Positions 43,158 through 52,574 of a stretch of 64,000 nt of DNA are shown here, piece by piece (position 1 is the stretch's first letter; the number at the start of each line of letters is the position of its first letter). The notes under the pieces are model-generated. The model did not search any database and was not told the DNA's origin. It was given only the letters and a program-made list of their open reading frames with translations. This DNA comes from Saliterribacillus persicus (GTDB lineage: Bacteria; Bacillota; Bacilli; Bacillales; Amphibacillaceae): the NCBI RefSeq assembly GCF_003337485.1, contig NZ_QPJJ01000012.1, positions 1 through 64,000 of the forward strand. Reading direction: 5' to 3'. A program made the translations under genes and the position numbers.

Positions 43158-43736
43158 ATGTCTAACACAACAGAGAGAAGTAAAAATAAAACAGATAAAA
43201 AAAAGAAAAGGTTAATTTTTCGATTTGTCATATTAATACTATTGTTTAGTGCCTTATTATTTGCAGTGATATCAAATGTAACAGAAGACGAAGTAAAGGT
43301 AGATATTGGAGACGTACCTCCTAACTTTGAACTGACTCATGTAAATGGAGACGGAGAAGATGATAAGATTACACTTTCTGAGTTGGAAGGTAAAGGTGTA
43401 ATGCTTAATTTTTGGGCCACATATTGTAAGCCCTGTGAAGAAGAAATGCCTTATATGGAGAGTTTATATCCAGAATACAAGGAAAAAGGTGTAGAGATTG
43501 TAGCTGTAAGTGTTGATTTAACAAGATTTGTTGTAGATAACTTTATTGAAAAATACCAACTAACATTTCCAGTAGTTCATGATAATAAAAATCAAGTAAT
43601 GGATGCATACGGAATTGGTCCCTTACCAACCACTTTTTTTATAAATCCAGATGGGACGATTGAAGAACGTGTAATCGGACCTCTAACACTAGATAGATTA
43701 GAAGGCTATTTGAAACAAATACAACCGATAGAATGA
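43158..43736 (+). CDS. resA: thiol-disulfide oxidoreductase ResA
   Basis: ResA reduces apocytochrome c cysteines for heme attachment on the outer face of the membrane. From ATG 43158 (GAGTGGAG upstream) it has 192 residues, with one N-terminal membrane anchor (about 18-40) and a thioredoxin fold with the active site Cys90-Lys-Pro-Cys93 (WATYCKPCEEEMP). The acidic residues after the motif are typical. It is the first gene of the res cluster. Confidence 0.92.
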   Translation: MSNTTERSKNKTDKKKKRLIFRFVILILLFSALLFAVISNVTEDEVKVDIGDVPPNFELTHVNGDGEDDKITLSELEGKGVMLNFWATYCKPCEEEMPYMESLYPEYKEKGVEIVAVSVDLTRFVVDNFIEKYQLTFPVVHDNKNQVMDAYGIGPLPTTFFINPDGTIEERVIGPLTLDRLEGYLKQIQPIE

Positions 43737-43759
43737 GAAGGTTTTAATAAGGGGTTAAA

Positions 43760-45412
43760 TTGTTTATGAAGACGATAACTTGCAATGCTTGTGGACATAT
43801 AAATAAAGAAGGTACAATGATTTGCGGCAGCTGCGGTAAACCGCTTGATAGCATTAGTGGTGAAGATAAAAATACTTTATTAAATATGCGTTATGATGGA
43901 ACAGCTGTGCGCTCTAAAACGAGGAATCGATCTATTATTGATAAAATTTGGAACTTTTTTTCATCGATAAAAATTGGAGTAACATTAATCGTTCTAGCGT
44001 TGATATCTTCTGCAGTAGGTACAATTTTGCCACAAGAGATGTATATCCCACAAAACGTTGATGCTTTTACACATTACCGAGATGAATATGGTTTATTCGG
44101 TCAAATTTACTATCAATTAGGCTTTCATAATTTATATAGCTCATGGTGGTATATGATTTTAATTGCATTAATCGGTATTTCGATCTTTATTGTGAGCATT
44201 GATAGAGGGGTACCATTATACAAAGCATTAACAAATCAAAATCCAAAACGTCATACAGGTTTTTTAAAAAGGCAAAAATTATATAGTGAATCAGAAACAT
44301 ATGATGAAGATGAGAAAGAACAGCTTCTTTTCAACTTAAAAAAGCATCGGTATAACATTTTTGAAAAAGATGGTCACTTATTAGCAGAAAAAGGACGATT
44401 TGCTAGATGGGGCCCTTATGTGAACCATCTGGGTTTAATTATTTTTTTATTAGGTACATTATTTAGATTTGTACCTTTTATGTATGTAGATGATTTTGTA
44501 TGGGTTAGAGAAGGGGAAACAGTAGTAATTCCAAGTACTTCACAAGAATATTACGTTGAAAACAAAAAATTTATTATTGAAAATTATGGAGAAGATGAAG
44601 CAGAAGTGTTTGCTGAAGCAATACAAAATCAAGAAGGCCCAATTGCCAAACATTTTGAAACACAAGCTGTTATTTATAAGGATCAGTCAACTAATATTGT
44701 AGGTGAGGAACCAGATTTAAATCAGATAAAAGAAGGTTCTATTATTGTTAACAAACCATTAAAATTTGATGGGTTTTCACTTTATCAATCTAGTTATCAA
44801 ACAAATGAATTTAAAAGTATGTCTTTTAAATTGCATGAAACCTCCGATGAGAATGAGGATGCGATTGCAGAATTTAAAATTGATTTAGATAACCCAGAAA
44901 ATAATTTCACTTTTGACAATGGTTATAGGATTGAATTAGATCAATTTTATCCTGATTATTATTTAGATGAAGGTCAACCAAAGTCCCAATCAAATTATCC
45001 GCGAAATCCAGGTTTTGTATTCTTTGTATATCCACCAAATGAAGAAGAACCTGAAGTCAGTTTTGCAGCAATTGGTAAAAATATAGATCCTACAAATGAC
45101 AATGATTATAAAATTGGACTGACTGATTTTGAAGTGAGAAATGCATCCGGTCTAAGTCTCAAAAAAGATTATACATTACCGATTCTAGGTTTAGGTGCAT
45201 TTATATTTATGATCGGTGTTATTCAAGGTATGTACTGGCAACATAGAAGAATTTGGTTCCATCCTACAAGTAAAGGAATTATAGTTGCAGGTCATACAAA
45301 TAAAAATTGGTTCGGTTTCAAAAATGAAGTAGATAAAATATTTACCGGAACTTCACTTCAAGCAATAAAAGACTTAGAAGAGGATAGCAAAGAGGATAGA
45401 TCACAATCATAA
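43760..45412 (+). CDS. resB: cytochrome c biogenesis protein ResB
   Basis: ResB is the Ccs1-like half of the system II cytochrome c synthase. The protein has 550 residues from TTG 43760, or 548 from ATG 43766. Residues 5-26 form a small zinc ribbon (CNACGHINKEGTMICGSCG). Membrane helices follow around residues 75-95, 130-150 and 220-240, with a large extracytoplasmic domain and a last helix near 490. Heme-ligand-like histidine lies in YVNHLGLIIFLLGTLFRF. It is followed by a conspicuous hairpin before resC. Confidence 0.92.
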   Translation: MFMKTITCNACGHINKEGTMICGSCGKPLDSISGEDKNTLLNMRYDGTAVRSKTRNRSIIDKIWNFFSSIKIGVTLIVLALISSAVGTILPQEMYIPQNVDAFTHYRDEYGLFGQIYYQLGFHNLYSSWWYMILIALIGISIFIVSIDRGVPLYKALTNQNPKRHTGFLKRQKLYSESETYDEDEKEQLLFNLKKHRYNIFEKDGHLLAEKGRFARWGPYVNHLGLIIFLLGTLFRFVPFMYVDDFVWVREGETVVIPSTSQEYYVENKKFIIENYGEDEAEVFAEAIQNQEGPIAKHFETQAVIYKDQSTNIVGEEPDLNQIKEGSIIVNKPLKFDGFSLYQSSYQTNEFKSMSFKLHETSDENEDAIAEFKIDLDNPENNFTFDNGYRIELDQFYPDYYLDEGQPKSQSNYPRNPGFVFFVYPPNEEEPEVSFAAIGKNIDPTNDNDYKIGLTDFEVRNASGLSLKKDYTLPILGLGAFIFMIGVIQGMYWQHRRIWFHPTSKGIIVAGHTNKNWFGFKNEVDKIFTGTSLQAIKDLEEDSKEDRSQS

Positions 45413-45424
45413 TTTTAGTTAAAC

Positions 45425-45459
45425 ATGGAAGAAAAGGTGAAATACCGCTTTTCTTCCAT
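45425..45459 (+). other. 12-bp stem-loop between resB and resC
   Basis: ATGGAAGAAAAG (45425-45436) pairs perfectly with CTTTTCTTCCAT (45448-45459) around an 11-base loop. It lies 12 bases after the resB stop, with the resC ribosome binding site (AAGGAGG) 15 bases beyond. There is no U-run, so it is more likely an mRNA processing, stability or translation element than a terminator. Confidence 0.7.
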
Positions 45460-45487
45460 TCCATATTTATTCCAAGGAGGAAATCAA

Positions 45488-46678
45488 ATGGGGGATTTAG
45501 TTTCATTGAGTAGTACGTTTTTATATGTAGCCTTTTTCATTTACTTAATTGCTACTGTTTTATTCGCTGCAACAATTCGTGATAAGAAAAGTAAAAAAAA
45601 TAATGATTTTGCTAGTAAATTAGCTGTTGGTACAACAATAGTGGGATTTGTTTCCCAGCTTCTGTATTTTATAACAAGATGGATTGCGGCAGGTCATGCG
45701 CCGGTTAGTAATCTATTTGAATTTGTCACATTCTTTGGAATGATGCTAGTATTCGCATTCCTGTTATTATACTTTATTTATCGCGTGAATTTATTAGGAT
45801 TATTTACGTTACCTATTGCTTTGTTACTGATCGCATATGCAAGTGTATTTCCTAGAGAGGTTACACCGTTAGTACCTTCTCTAAAAAGTCACTGGTTGTA
45901 TATTCATGTGACGACTGTTTCATTAGGAGAAGCAATACTTGCTATTAGTTTTATAGCAGGTTTAATTTATCTAATCCGTCAAGTTGATCAAACAACCAGT
46001 TCGAAAAGCACGAAGTGGTTAGAAATTGTTATATACACGTTATTCGCTACTATTGGATTTGTGTTAGTTTCGTCCGTTTATGCAGGAATGGGATATAGTT
46101 CTACTTTTGAATTTCCTTTTAAAGGTGATACGAGATCTGTGGAATATGAGATTCCTCCTCTTATAGGGCCCAATGAAGGTGTAATGCTTGATCAAGAAAG
46201 AATGAGCCCTTTAGTTGAAGCACCAAGTTTCCTACAAGGTGTGGATGCTGCTAAAAAATTGAATACATTAATCTGGTCTATGCTTCTAGGTTTTGTGTTA
46301 TACCTTATTGTCAGATTAATTCTAAGAAAAAGAATTGCTGCATCTATTCAACCATTTCTTAAACGTGCAAATCCTGAATTAATAGATGAAATCTGTTATA
46401 GAGCTGTTGCTATTGGATTTCCTGTATTCACTCTCGGTGGATTAATTTTCGCAGCTATTTGGGCGCAAGAAGCTTGGGATAGATACTGGGGATGGGATCC
46501 TAAAGAGGTATGGGCTCTCATTACATTTTTCTTTTATGCTGTATTTTTACACTTAAGATTGTCAAGAGGATGGCATGGAGAGAAGTCAGCATGGTTAGCT
46601 GTAATAGGCTTTGCTATCATTATGTTTAATTTAATCGTAGTAAATCTTGTTATAGCAGGACTACATTCTTACGCTTAA
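45488..46678 (+). CDS. resC: cytochrome c biogenesis protein ResC (CcsA/CcsB)
   Basis: ResC is the heme-handling half of the system II synthase with ResB. From ATG 45488 (CCAAGGAGG upstream) it has 396 residues with about eight membrane helices. It carries the tryptophan-rich heme motif [24 protein letters not shown] (about residues 320-343) and flanking histidines ([21 protein letters not shown] with preceding His). The open frame extends 21 codons upstream, but that stretch is the stem-loop. Confidence 0.92.
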   Translation: MGDLVSLSSTFLYVAFFIYLIATVLFAATIRDKKSKKNNDFASKLAVGTTIVGFVSQLLYFITRWIAAGHAPVSNLFEFVTFFGMMLVFAFLLLYFIYRVNLLGLFTLPIALLLIAYASVFPREVTPLVPSLKSHWLYIHVTTVSLGEAILAISFIAGLIYLIRQVDQTTSSKSTKWLEIVIYTLFATIGFVLVSSVYAGMGYSSTFEFPFKGDTRSVEYEIPPLIGPNEGVMLDQERMSPLVEAPSFLQGVDAAKKLNTLIWSMLLGFVLYLIVRLILRKRIAASIQPFLKRANPELIDEICYRAVAIGFPVFTLGGLIFAAIWAQEAWDRYWGWDPKEVWALITFFFYAVFLHLRLSRGWHGEKSAWLAVIGFAIIMFNLIVVNLVIAGLHSYA

Positions 46679-46806
46679 TAATTTTTCAAACTTTAACTAC
46701 CTATAAATATACTTTATAACTTATATTTTTTCATGTTAAACTAGGAATAACTTTTAAGATTAATTGTAATAGATATTTTTTAATCATGATGAAGGGATTG
46801 TTATAA

Positions 46807-47526
46807 GTGGACAATACTGGACAGAAAATTTTAATAGTAGATGATGAAGACAGAATTAGAAGATTATTAAAAATGTATTTAGAACGCGAAGAATATGAGG
46901 TGGACGAAGCTGAGGATGGAGAAAGCGGTCTGCAAAAAGCTGTTTCTGAAGATTATGATGTCATCCTTTTAGACGTCATGATGCCTGGCAAAGACGGACT
47001 AGAGGTTTGTAAAGAATTACGCGTCCATAAAGCAACTCCAGTAATCATGCTCACTGCAAAAGGTGAAGAAGTAAATCGTATTCATGGATTTGAAGCTGGT
47101 TCTGACGACTACATCGTAAAACCCTTTAGTCCAAGAGAAGTTGTACTTCGAGTTAAAGCTTTACTTAGAAGATCTGGAAATACTAGTTTTGATAAAGAAG
47201 CTAATAAAACAAAAGATATTATTGAATTTCCACATTTGTTAATTGATAACGATGCACATCGCGTATTAGCTGATTCTAAGCAAGTAAATCTAACACCAAA
47301 AGAATATGAACTATTATTATTTTTAGCAAAAGCGCCAGATAAGGTCTTCGATCGTGAAGAACTATTAAAAGAAGTGTGGAAATATGAGTTTTTTGGCGAT
47401 CTAAGAACAGTAGACACTCATGTGAAAAGACTCCGCGAAAAGTTAAGCAAAGTATCAAAGGAAGCAGCAACAATGATCGTTACAGTTTGGGGTGTAGGCT
47501 ACAAATTTCAAGTAGCTGATGAGTGA
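46807..47526 (+). CDS. resD: response regulator ResD
   Basis: ResD activates genes for aerobic and anaerobic respiration. The 239-residue OmpR-type regulator has a receiver with the phospho-acceptor Asp in DVILLDVMMPGKDGLEV (about residue 57), the conserved Lys in DDYIVKPFSPREVVLRVKALLRR, and a winged-helix effector (about 140-237, LTPKEYELLLFLAKAP). The start is GTG behind AAGGGATT. It overlaps resE by four bases (GTGATG arrangement). Confidence 0.93.
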   Translation: MDNTGQKILIVDDEDRIRRLLKMYLEREEYEVDEAEDGESGLQKAVSEDYDVILLDVMMPGKDGLEVCKELRVHKATPVIMLTAKGEEVNRIHGFEAGSDDYIVKPFSPREVVLRVKALLRRSGNTSFDKEANKTKDIIEFPHLLIDNDAHRVLADSKQVNLTPKEYELLLFLAKAPDKVFDREELLKEVWKYEFFGDLRTVDTHVKRLREKLSKVSKEAATMIVTVWGVGYKFQVADE

Positions 47527-49316
47527 TGTTTTGGAGAAGTGTGGTAGGAAAACTATGGATAACCTTTTTACTATTGGTTTCTGTAGTTTTAGCAATATTA
47601 TCATTTCTACTACTTGAATTTTTTGAAAACTTTAATATTTCAGAAGCAGAAAATAATTTAATGCAAACTGCAACAAAAATCAGTGTCATGATTGAACAGG
47701 ATCATGATCAAGAATTAATTATTGAAACCGCCGAAAGAATAATTGATGATAATAGTAAATTATTTATCGTATTTAACGAACAAGATGTATGGCTCTCCGA
47801 AACAACCGATAATTCACTTGAGGATATTTCCCTTGATGTCCTATATAATGATGCTGATTTGGCAAAAGTACTCGATAATCAAGTCGAAGTTAAAAAAGAA
47901 ATGGAACCGCTAAATAATCAAGCAGAATATCTTATCGTTGGGAAACCTGTAGAAGGAACAACAAGTGCTGTGTTTGTATATCAATCGTTACAGGTTGTCA
48001 ATGAAACGACACAGCAAACTACTCAAATCATTTTTCTTAGTGCAGGTATTGCAATCATATTAACAACTATTTTTGCTTTTTTCTTATCTACAAGAATAAC
48101 TTCACCTTTAATTAAAATGCGAGAAGGTGCAATTGAGCTTGCAAACGGTGAGTTCCATACAAAGGTACCAATTTTAACCCATGACGAAATTGGCGAACTC
48201 GCAATGGCATTCAACCGAATGGGTAGACAATTAAAGTACCATATAAATGCCCTGCAACAAGAAAAAGAACAGTTATATAGTATTTTAAGGTCAATGGCTG
48301 ATGGAGTAATGACTTTAAATAGAAATGCAGAAGTAATTATATCTAACCCTCCGGCTGAAAAGTTCTTAGAAGATAGTAGCTTTGAGTTGGAAGGGAAAGA
48401 AAATAATTTAAAGCAATTACCAGAGGGTATTAAAGAACAATTTAATCAAGTAATTCAAACAGAGAAAGAAACAAGTAGTGAATTTTTCATCCAAGGAAGA
48501 AATTGGGTCGTAATCATGTCACCTTTATACGATCAGTCCTATGTCCGTGGAGTTGTTGCAATAATCAGGGATATGACAGAAGAGCGCAAAATGGATCAAT
48601 TAAGGGAAGATTTCATCGCAAATGTATCACATGAACTACGGACACCAATTTCGATGCTGCAAGGATATAGTGAAGCAATAATGGATGATATAGCTGAAAC
48701 GAAAGAAGATAAGAATGATTTAGCGAAAATTATAAATGAAGAATCCTTGAGAATTGGTAGACTTGTAAATGAGTTACTGGACCTTGCTAGAATGAAAGCA
48801 GGTCACAATAATTTAACGATTGAAGAAATTAATTTAGATCAGTTTATGCGGAGAATAATTCGAAAATTTCAAGGCTTAGCCAATGATAAAAATATATCAC
48901 TTCAGGTAGATGACCATAGTGATATAAAAAGCTTTCACGGAGATTCAGATCGATTGGAACAGGTTTTAACTAATTTAATAGATAATGCAATTAAACATAC
49001 ACAAGATAACGGTGTTGTTTTAGTAACAATTGATAAAGTATCAAGTTCTATACAATTTTCTGTTAAGGATAATGGAGAAGGTATTAAAACAGAGGATTTA
49101 CCGTTTGTATTTGAAAGGTTTTATAAAGCAGATAAATCAAGGAAAAGACAAAAGGGTAAAAAAGGTACAGGATTAGGCTTATCAATTGCCAAAAATATCG
49201 TTGAAGCTCATGATGGTAATATATCTGTGCGAAGTAAATTACAAGAAGGAACCACTTTTATTTTTCATATCCCTGTTGAGAATATTAACTTTGACAAGGA
49301 AGAGAACACACGTTAA
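47523..49316 (+). CDS. resE: sensor histidine kinase ResE
   Basis: ResE controls ResD in response to oxygen limitation and nitric oxide. The 597-residue protein has TM1 (about 12-33), an extracytoplasmic domain, TM2 (about 168-190), HAMP (about 190-243), a PAS domain (about 255-350), HisKA with the phospho-acceptor in FIANVSHELRTPISMLQGY, and an ATPase domain with NLIDNAIKHT, DNGEGI and GTGLGLSIAKNIVEAH. It ends the res cluster. Confidence 0.93.
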   Translation: MMFWRSVVGKLWITFLLLVSVVLAILSFLLLEFFENFNISEAENNLMQTATKISVMIEQDHDQELIIETAERIIDDNSKLFIVFNEQDVWLSETTDNSLEDISLDVLYNDADLAKVLDNQVEVKKEMEPLNNQAEYLIVGKPVEGTTSAVFVYQSLQVVNETTQQTTQIIFLSAGIAIILTTIFAFFLSTRITSPLIKMREGAIELANGEFHTKVPILTHDEIGELAMAFNRMGRQLKYHINALQQEKEQLYSILRSMADGVMTLNRNAEVIISNPPAEKFLEDSSFELEGKENNLKQLPEGIKEQFNQVIQTEKETSSEFFIQGRNWVVIMSPLYDQSYVRGVVAIIRDMTEERKMDQLREDFIANVSHELRTPISMLQGYSEAIMDDIAETKEDKNDLAKIINEESLRIGRLVNELLDLARMKAGHNNLTIEEINLDQFMRRIIRKFQGLANDKNISLQVDDHSDIKSFHGDSDRLEQVLTNLIDNAIKHTQDNGVVLVTIDKVSSSIQFSVKDNGEGIKTEDLPFVFERFYKADKSRKRQKGKKGTGLGLSIAKNIVEAHDGNISVRSKLQEGTTFIFHIPVENINFDKEENTR

Positions 49317-49322
49317 ATTATT

Positions 49323-49351
49323 TTGCAGTATCTAAAAAATTGTGATATGTT
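49323..49351 (+). promoter_or_regulatory. candidate promoter of the cobalamin riboswitch transcript
   Basis: TTGCAG (49323-49328) and TATGTT (49346-49351) have a 17-base spacer, about 50 bases before the riboswitch aptamer. Confidence 0.5.
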
Positions 49352-49400
49352 ATGATAGCTAAGTTAATAATAATGAAAAATTATGATGTATAGATTACTT

Positions 49401-49534
49401 AATAAGGGAATCTGGTGAAAGTCCAGAGCTGTCCTCGCAACTGTAAGTGTGACGAAAAGAGAAAAACCACTGTATATGATTTATATGGGAAGGATCTCTA
49501 AGTAGGATGATACACAAGTCAGTAGACCTGTCAT
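49401..49534 (+). promoter_or_regulatory. cobalamin riboswitch
   Basis: The stretch has the ordered cobalamin aptamer landmarks: AAGGGAATCTGGTGAAAGTCC, CTGTCCTCGCAACTGTAAG, CCACTG, GGGAAGGAT, AGGATGA and the B12 box AAGTCAGTAGACCTG (49516-49530). It lies in a 397-base gap after resE. The expression platform is the terminator at 49608-49636. Adenosylcobalamin binding should switch off the two genes downstream. Confidence 0.93.
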
Positions 49535-49607
49535 AATTTTTGTAATTCCATGCTTCGAGGGTTGAGCGGTTGGGATGATTGGTACATATTTGATGTGATA
49601 CTTAATC

Positions 49608-49636
49608 AACCTAACCACTTTTGGGTAGGTTTTTTT
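49608..49636 (+). terminator. riboswitch-controlled terminator
   Basis: AACCTAACC (49608-49616) pairs with GGGTAGGTT (49623-49631), with one A-G mismatch, followed by a T-run. It lies between the aptamer and the lipoprotein gene. Confidence 0.85.
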
Positions 49637-49713
49637 GATTTTAATATAAGATATCGATATGTAGTAATATATTCCTCCCCTCAAAATTATAATTTTATTT
49701 GGAGGGAACAAAA

Positions 49714-50112
49714 ATGAAAAAAAATCTTTATACAATAATTAGTGTAATTTTGATGTCTTTATTTTTAGTTGCATGTGGCGGTGGAGATGACGGAGCAACA
49801 AATTCAGATGAAGGACAAGAATCTGTTACCATTACTATTTCATCAAGTGTTTCAGGTGAAACAGAAGAATTAACTTCAGAAGAATTAGAAGTAAGTGAAA
49901 CAGCATCCCTTTTAGAAGTGATGGAAGAAAACTTTGACGTGGAAACTACTGAAGATGGTTTCATTACATCAATTGAAGGAGAGTCACAGGATGTGGATAA
50001 TGGTCACTACTGGCTCTATGAAGTAAATGAAGAAGAAGTAAATGTCGGAGCAAATGACTATGACCTAGAAGATGGAGACGCAGTAGAATTCGAACTTCAA
50101 CCAACGGAATGA
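49714..50112 (+). CDS. DUF4430 lipoprotein, probable cobalamin-binding uptake component
   Basis: From ATG 49714 (TTGGAGGGA upstream) the product is a 132-residue lipoprotein: signal peptide with lipobox LVAC at residues 17-20, an acidic linker, then a DUF4430/transcobalamin C-terminal-like domain with the characteristic ETASLLEVMEENFDVE, FITSIEGE and NGHYWLYEVNEEEVNVGAN blocks. The same fold forms the beta domain of eukaryotic cobalamin carriers. Lying directly under a cobalamin riboswitch and overlapping an ECF S-component gene, it most likely captures corrinoids outside the membrane. Binding is inferred, not shown. Confidence 0.85.
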   Translation: MKKNLYTIISVILMSLFLVACGGGDDGATNSDEGQESVTITISSSVSGETEELTSEELEVSETASLLEVMEENFDVETTEDGFITSIEGESQDVDNGHYWLYEVNEEEVNVGANDYDLEDGDAVEFELQPTE

Positions 50113-50633
50113 TAACAATGAATGTACACCGTATAAGTTTAATAGCAGTGTTAGCTGCTCTAGCAGTGGTTGGTAGATTTGCATTTCAATTTATACCAAA
50201 TTTCCAACCAGTTTCAGCTATTATTATAATTACAGGATTTATGCTAGGGCCAGTATCAGCCATTTTTATAGCTATTGTTTCCACGTATTTATCTAATTTA
50301 ATACTTGGAATGGGCTTATGGACCATTTGGCAAATTATAGCATGGTCTATTATTGGATTAATCAGTGGTTTACTAGGAAAAGTATCCTTACCTAAACCAA
50401 TTATCTGGTTAACCATATACAGTGTATTTGCAGGGTATTTATATGGTTTCTTAATATCGGTTGGAACCTTCAGTTACGCAGGAGAATTTTTACCTTATTA
50501 CTTAGCAGGATTAATTTTTGATACAAACCATGCTGTTGGAAATGGAATATTCACTGTTCTATTGTTTCCAATTCTGCAGCGACTTTTTAAGCAATACTTA
50601 TCTAATTCATCAATAAAGCACACCAACATTTAA
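50109..50633 (+). CDS. ECF transporter S component, probably for cobalamin
   Basis: This 174-residue membrane protein has six hydrophobic helices. S-component features include the N-terminal AALAVVGRFAFQFIPNFQP block (with the short-residue AxxxA-like helix used to dock on EcfT) and the TGFMLGPVSAIFIA and WQIIAWSIIGLISGLLG helices. The start overlaps the lipoprotein stop (ATGATAA); a second ATG follows at 50118. No EcfA or EcfT genes are nearby, so it would use the shared energising module. The substrate is inferred from the riboswitch and its partner. Confidence 0.85.
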   Translation: MITMNVHRISLIAVLAALAVVGRFAFQFIPNFQPVSAIIIITGFMLGPVSAIFIAIVSTYLSNLILGMGLWTIWQIIAWSIIGLISGLLGKVSLPKPIIWLTIYSVFAGYLYGFLISVGTFSYAGEFLPYYLAGLIFDTNHAVGNGIFTVLLFPILQRLFKQYLSNSSIKHTNI

Positions 50634-50652
50634 ATTTTTGTTGGTGTGTTTT
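50619..50652 (+). terminator. terminator of the cobalamin uptake operon
   Basis: CACACCAACA (50619-50628) pairs perfectly with TGTTGGTGTG (50639-50648), then TTTTC. The left arm overlaps the end of the S-component gene. Confidence 0.88.
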
Positions 50653-50699
50653 CTATTATATGCGATTGTATTGCAGTATAATAAAATTTATAAATATAC

Positions 50700-50724
50700 G
50701 TAACTTTATTCGATACATAACGAC
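50700..50724 (+). promoter_or_regulatory. ECF sigma promoter, autoregulation of sigX
   Basis: GTAAC (50700-50704) and CGAC (50721-50724) are separated by 16 bases. This is the pattern recognised by SigX/SigW-type ECF sigma factors and lies 27 bases before sigX. Confidence 0.7.
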
Positions 50725-50751
50725 TAATTATAAGGAAGAGGGGGTCTCAAG

Positions 50752-51291
50752 GTGAAGACCACTTTTGAAGAACTTTATGATAAATACCATACGGATCTTT
50801 ATCAATTCATTTTCTATATGGTGAAAAATAAAGAAAATACAGAAGATATCGTTCAAGAAGTGTATGTAAAGGTTTTAGAATCTTATCAAACTTTTAAAGG
50901 AGATAGTTCGGAGAAGACATGGCTATTTTCCATTGCACGTCATGTAACCATTGATTTTTTCAGAAAACAGCAGCGAAAGAAGAAACGCATACTAGATTTC
51001 TTTAATTGGTCTGAAAAAGGTGAAAGTATTCCCGCAAGTCAAGCACTACCAGAAGAGATAGCTATCCAAAATGAAGAATTAAAACAAGTGTTTCTAGCGC
51101 TGGATGATTGTACCGAAGATCAACGTTCTGTTATTATACTTCGCTATATTCAATCCTTCTCCATAAAAGAGACTGCTAGTGTATTAGGGTGGACGGAAAG
51201 TAAAGTAAAAACCACTCAACATCGTGCAATAAGTCAGCTTAAAGAACATATAGACACTTCTACTCGAAAGGAGAATAGTGTAGATGAGTGA
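50752..51291 (+). CDS. sigX: ECF RNA polymerase sigma factor SigX
   Basis: SigX governs cell-envelope charge and resistance to cationic peptides. The 179-residue protein has sigma region 2 (DLYQFIFYMVKNKENTEDIVQEVYVKVLES, TWLFSIARHVTIDFFRKQ) and region 4 (SVIILRYIQSFSIKETASVLGWTESKVKTTQHRAI). GTG start behind GAGGGGG. It is cotranscribed with its anti-sigma gene (eight-base overlap). Position after the res cluster identifies it as SigX rather than another ECF factor. Confidence 0.9.
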   Translation: MKTTFEELYDKYHTDLYQFIFYMVKNKENTEDIVQEVYVKVLESYQTFKGDSSEKTWLFSIARHVTIDFFRKQQRKKKRILDFFNWSEKGESIPASQALPEEIAIQNEELKQVFLALDDCTEDQRSVIILRYIQSFSIKETASVLGWTESKVKTTQHRAISQLKEHIDTSTRKENSVDE

Positions 51292-52525
51292 TAAAAATAA
51301 TGACTTTAAAGATATAGAGAATAAAATAAAAAAGTTACCAAAAATAGAAGATAACACGCCAAAAGAAGTACTTTTTCAAAAAATCCAAAATAAGATGGAT
51401 CAATCTGAAAAACCTAAAAGAAGTTCAAAAAGATGGATAATTCCTACCATGGCAACTGTTGCAAGTTTATTTATTATATTATTAATAGCGCAAAGTATTC
51501 CTTGGAATCATGTAGCCGATCAACAAGAATCTTCCATGGATCGAAATGAAGCGACTACTGAGGAAAGTACAGAGGACAGTGAAATAAGTGATTCTGCTAT
51601 AGTTCCAAATGAACAGAAAGAACAAGAAACGCAAATAATGGAGGACGAAAGCAAGGATGAAGAGAATAACGATCTATCAGAATCGCAATCGTTTGAAAAT
51701 GAAATAACAAATGAAGAGGAATTTGTGTATCATGTGGGATATGAAAAAAATGAAAACTTATTTGACGTGCATACGGCAGTAACTACCAATGAGGCGCAGT
51801 ATGCTATTCCAATCACACTAATCGATACTAGTGGAGGAACTGATGTGAATTATTATTATAATGCATTAGAAAACTTTATAGACCCAGAAGAATACGGTAT
51901 AGAGCTTTCACTATTAGAAGGTTTAGAATTTAATATTGATGCTCTATCTACAACTGGTTTTATCGATGTTTCTTCAAACTTTTCATCAGCTAGTAGTGGA
52001 ACAATGGGAAATATGCTAGAGCAAATACTTGGTCATATGCTTGTACCATACGGATTTGAGAGCATTCCTTTTGAAGGTTCTACAAATAATTTAGGGCAAT
52101 TGGCAGGTCAAAACCCTTTACCATTATCTGTAGAAGAGGAAGTACCATATAAGTATTATCAAGCAGGTGAAGAATATTCAAGCTTGTTAGTACCTATAAC
52201 AAATGCCAATATCGCTAATATAGAAGAAACATTGGAATATATGAAGGAAGATGAGGAGCCCTTTAACGTTTTTAAATCAATTCCAAATGATGCTTCGATA
52301 ACCACAAATGAAATTAGTAATACAACAATAGAAATAGCAGTAGAATCAGAACATATAGCAGAAAATCAAACTACTTTAAAAATGGTAGAAGCAATTCTAA
52401 TGACTGCCAAAAGCTTTGGGTACCAAGAGGTGATATTTGATATTGGTATAAATGAGGTTGGAACGTATGATCTTACAACCGAAATAAAAGTGCCGCTTCA
52501 AATAAATCCCAAATTACTTCATTAA
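51284..52525 (+). CDS. rsiX: anti-sigma factor RsiX
   Basis: RsiX holds SigX at the membrane. The 413-residue protein has a short cytoplasmic sigma-binding domain (1-48), one membrane helix (about 49-70, IIPTMATVASLFIILLIAQ), a strongly acidic extracytoplasmic linker (about 75-140) and a large C-terminal domain. It is longer than B. subtilis RsiX, mostly through the acidic linker. Family assignment rests on context and architecture. Confidence 0.85.
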   Translation: MSDKNNDFKDIENKIKKLPKIEDNTPKEVLFQKIQNKMDQSEKPKRSSKRWIIPTMATVASLFIILLIAQSIPWNHVADQQESSMDRNEATTEESTEDSEISDSAIVPNEQKEQETQIMEDESKDEENNDLSESQSFENEITNEEEFVYHVGYEKNENLFDVHTAVTTNEAQYAIPITLIDTSGGTDVNYYYNALENFIDPEEYGIELSLLEGLEFNIDALSTTGFIDVSSNFSSASSGTMGNMLEQILGHMLVPYGFESIPFEGSTNNLGQLAGQNPLPLSVEEEVPYKYYQAGEEYSSLLVPITNANIANIEETLEYMKEDEEPFNVFKSIPNDASITTNEISNTTIEIAVESEHIAENQTTLKMVEAILMTAKSFGYQEVIFDIGINEVGTYDLTTEIKVPLQINPKLLH

Positions 52526-52526
52526 T

Positions 52527-52574
52527 AAAAGAGACATTAAGGAAATAAAGACTTACTTTTCCTTATGTCTCTTT
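52527..52574. terminator. bidirectional terminator between rsiX and fer
   Basis: AAAAGAGACATTAAGG and CCTTATGTCTCTTTTT form a long hairpin with a one-base bulge. Both outer ends carry T-runs on the respective strand. Confidence 0.85.
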
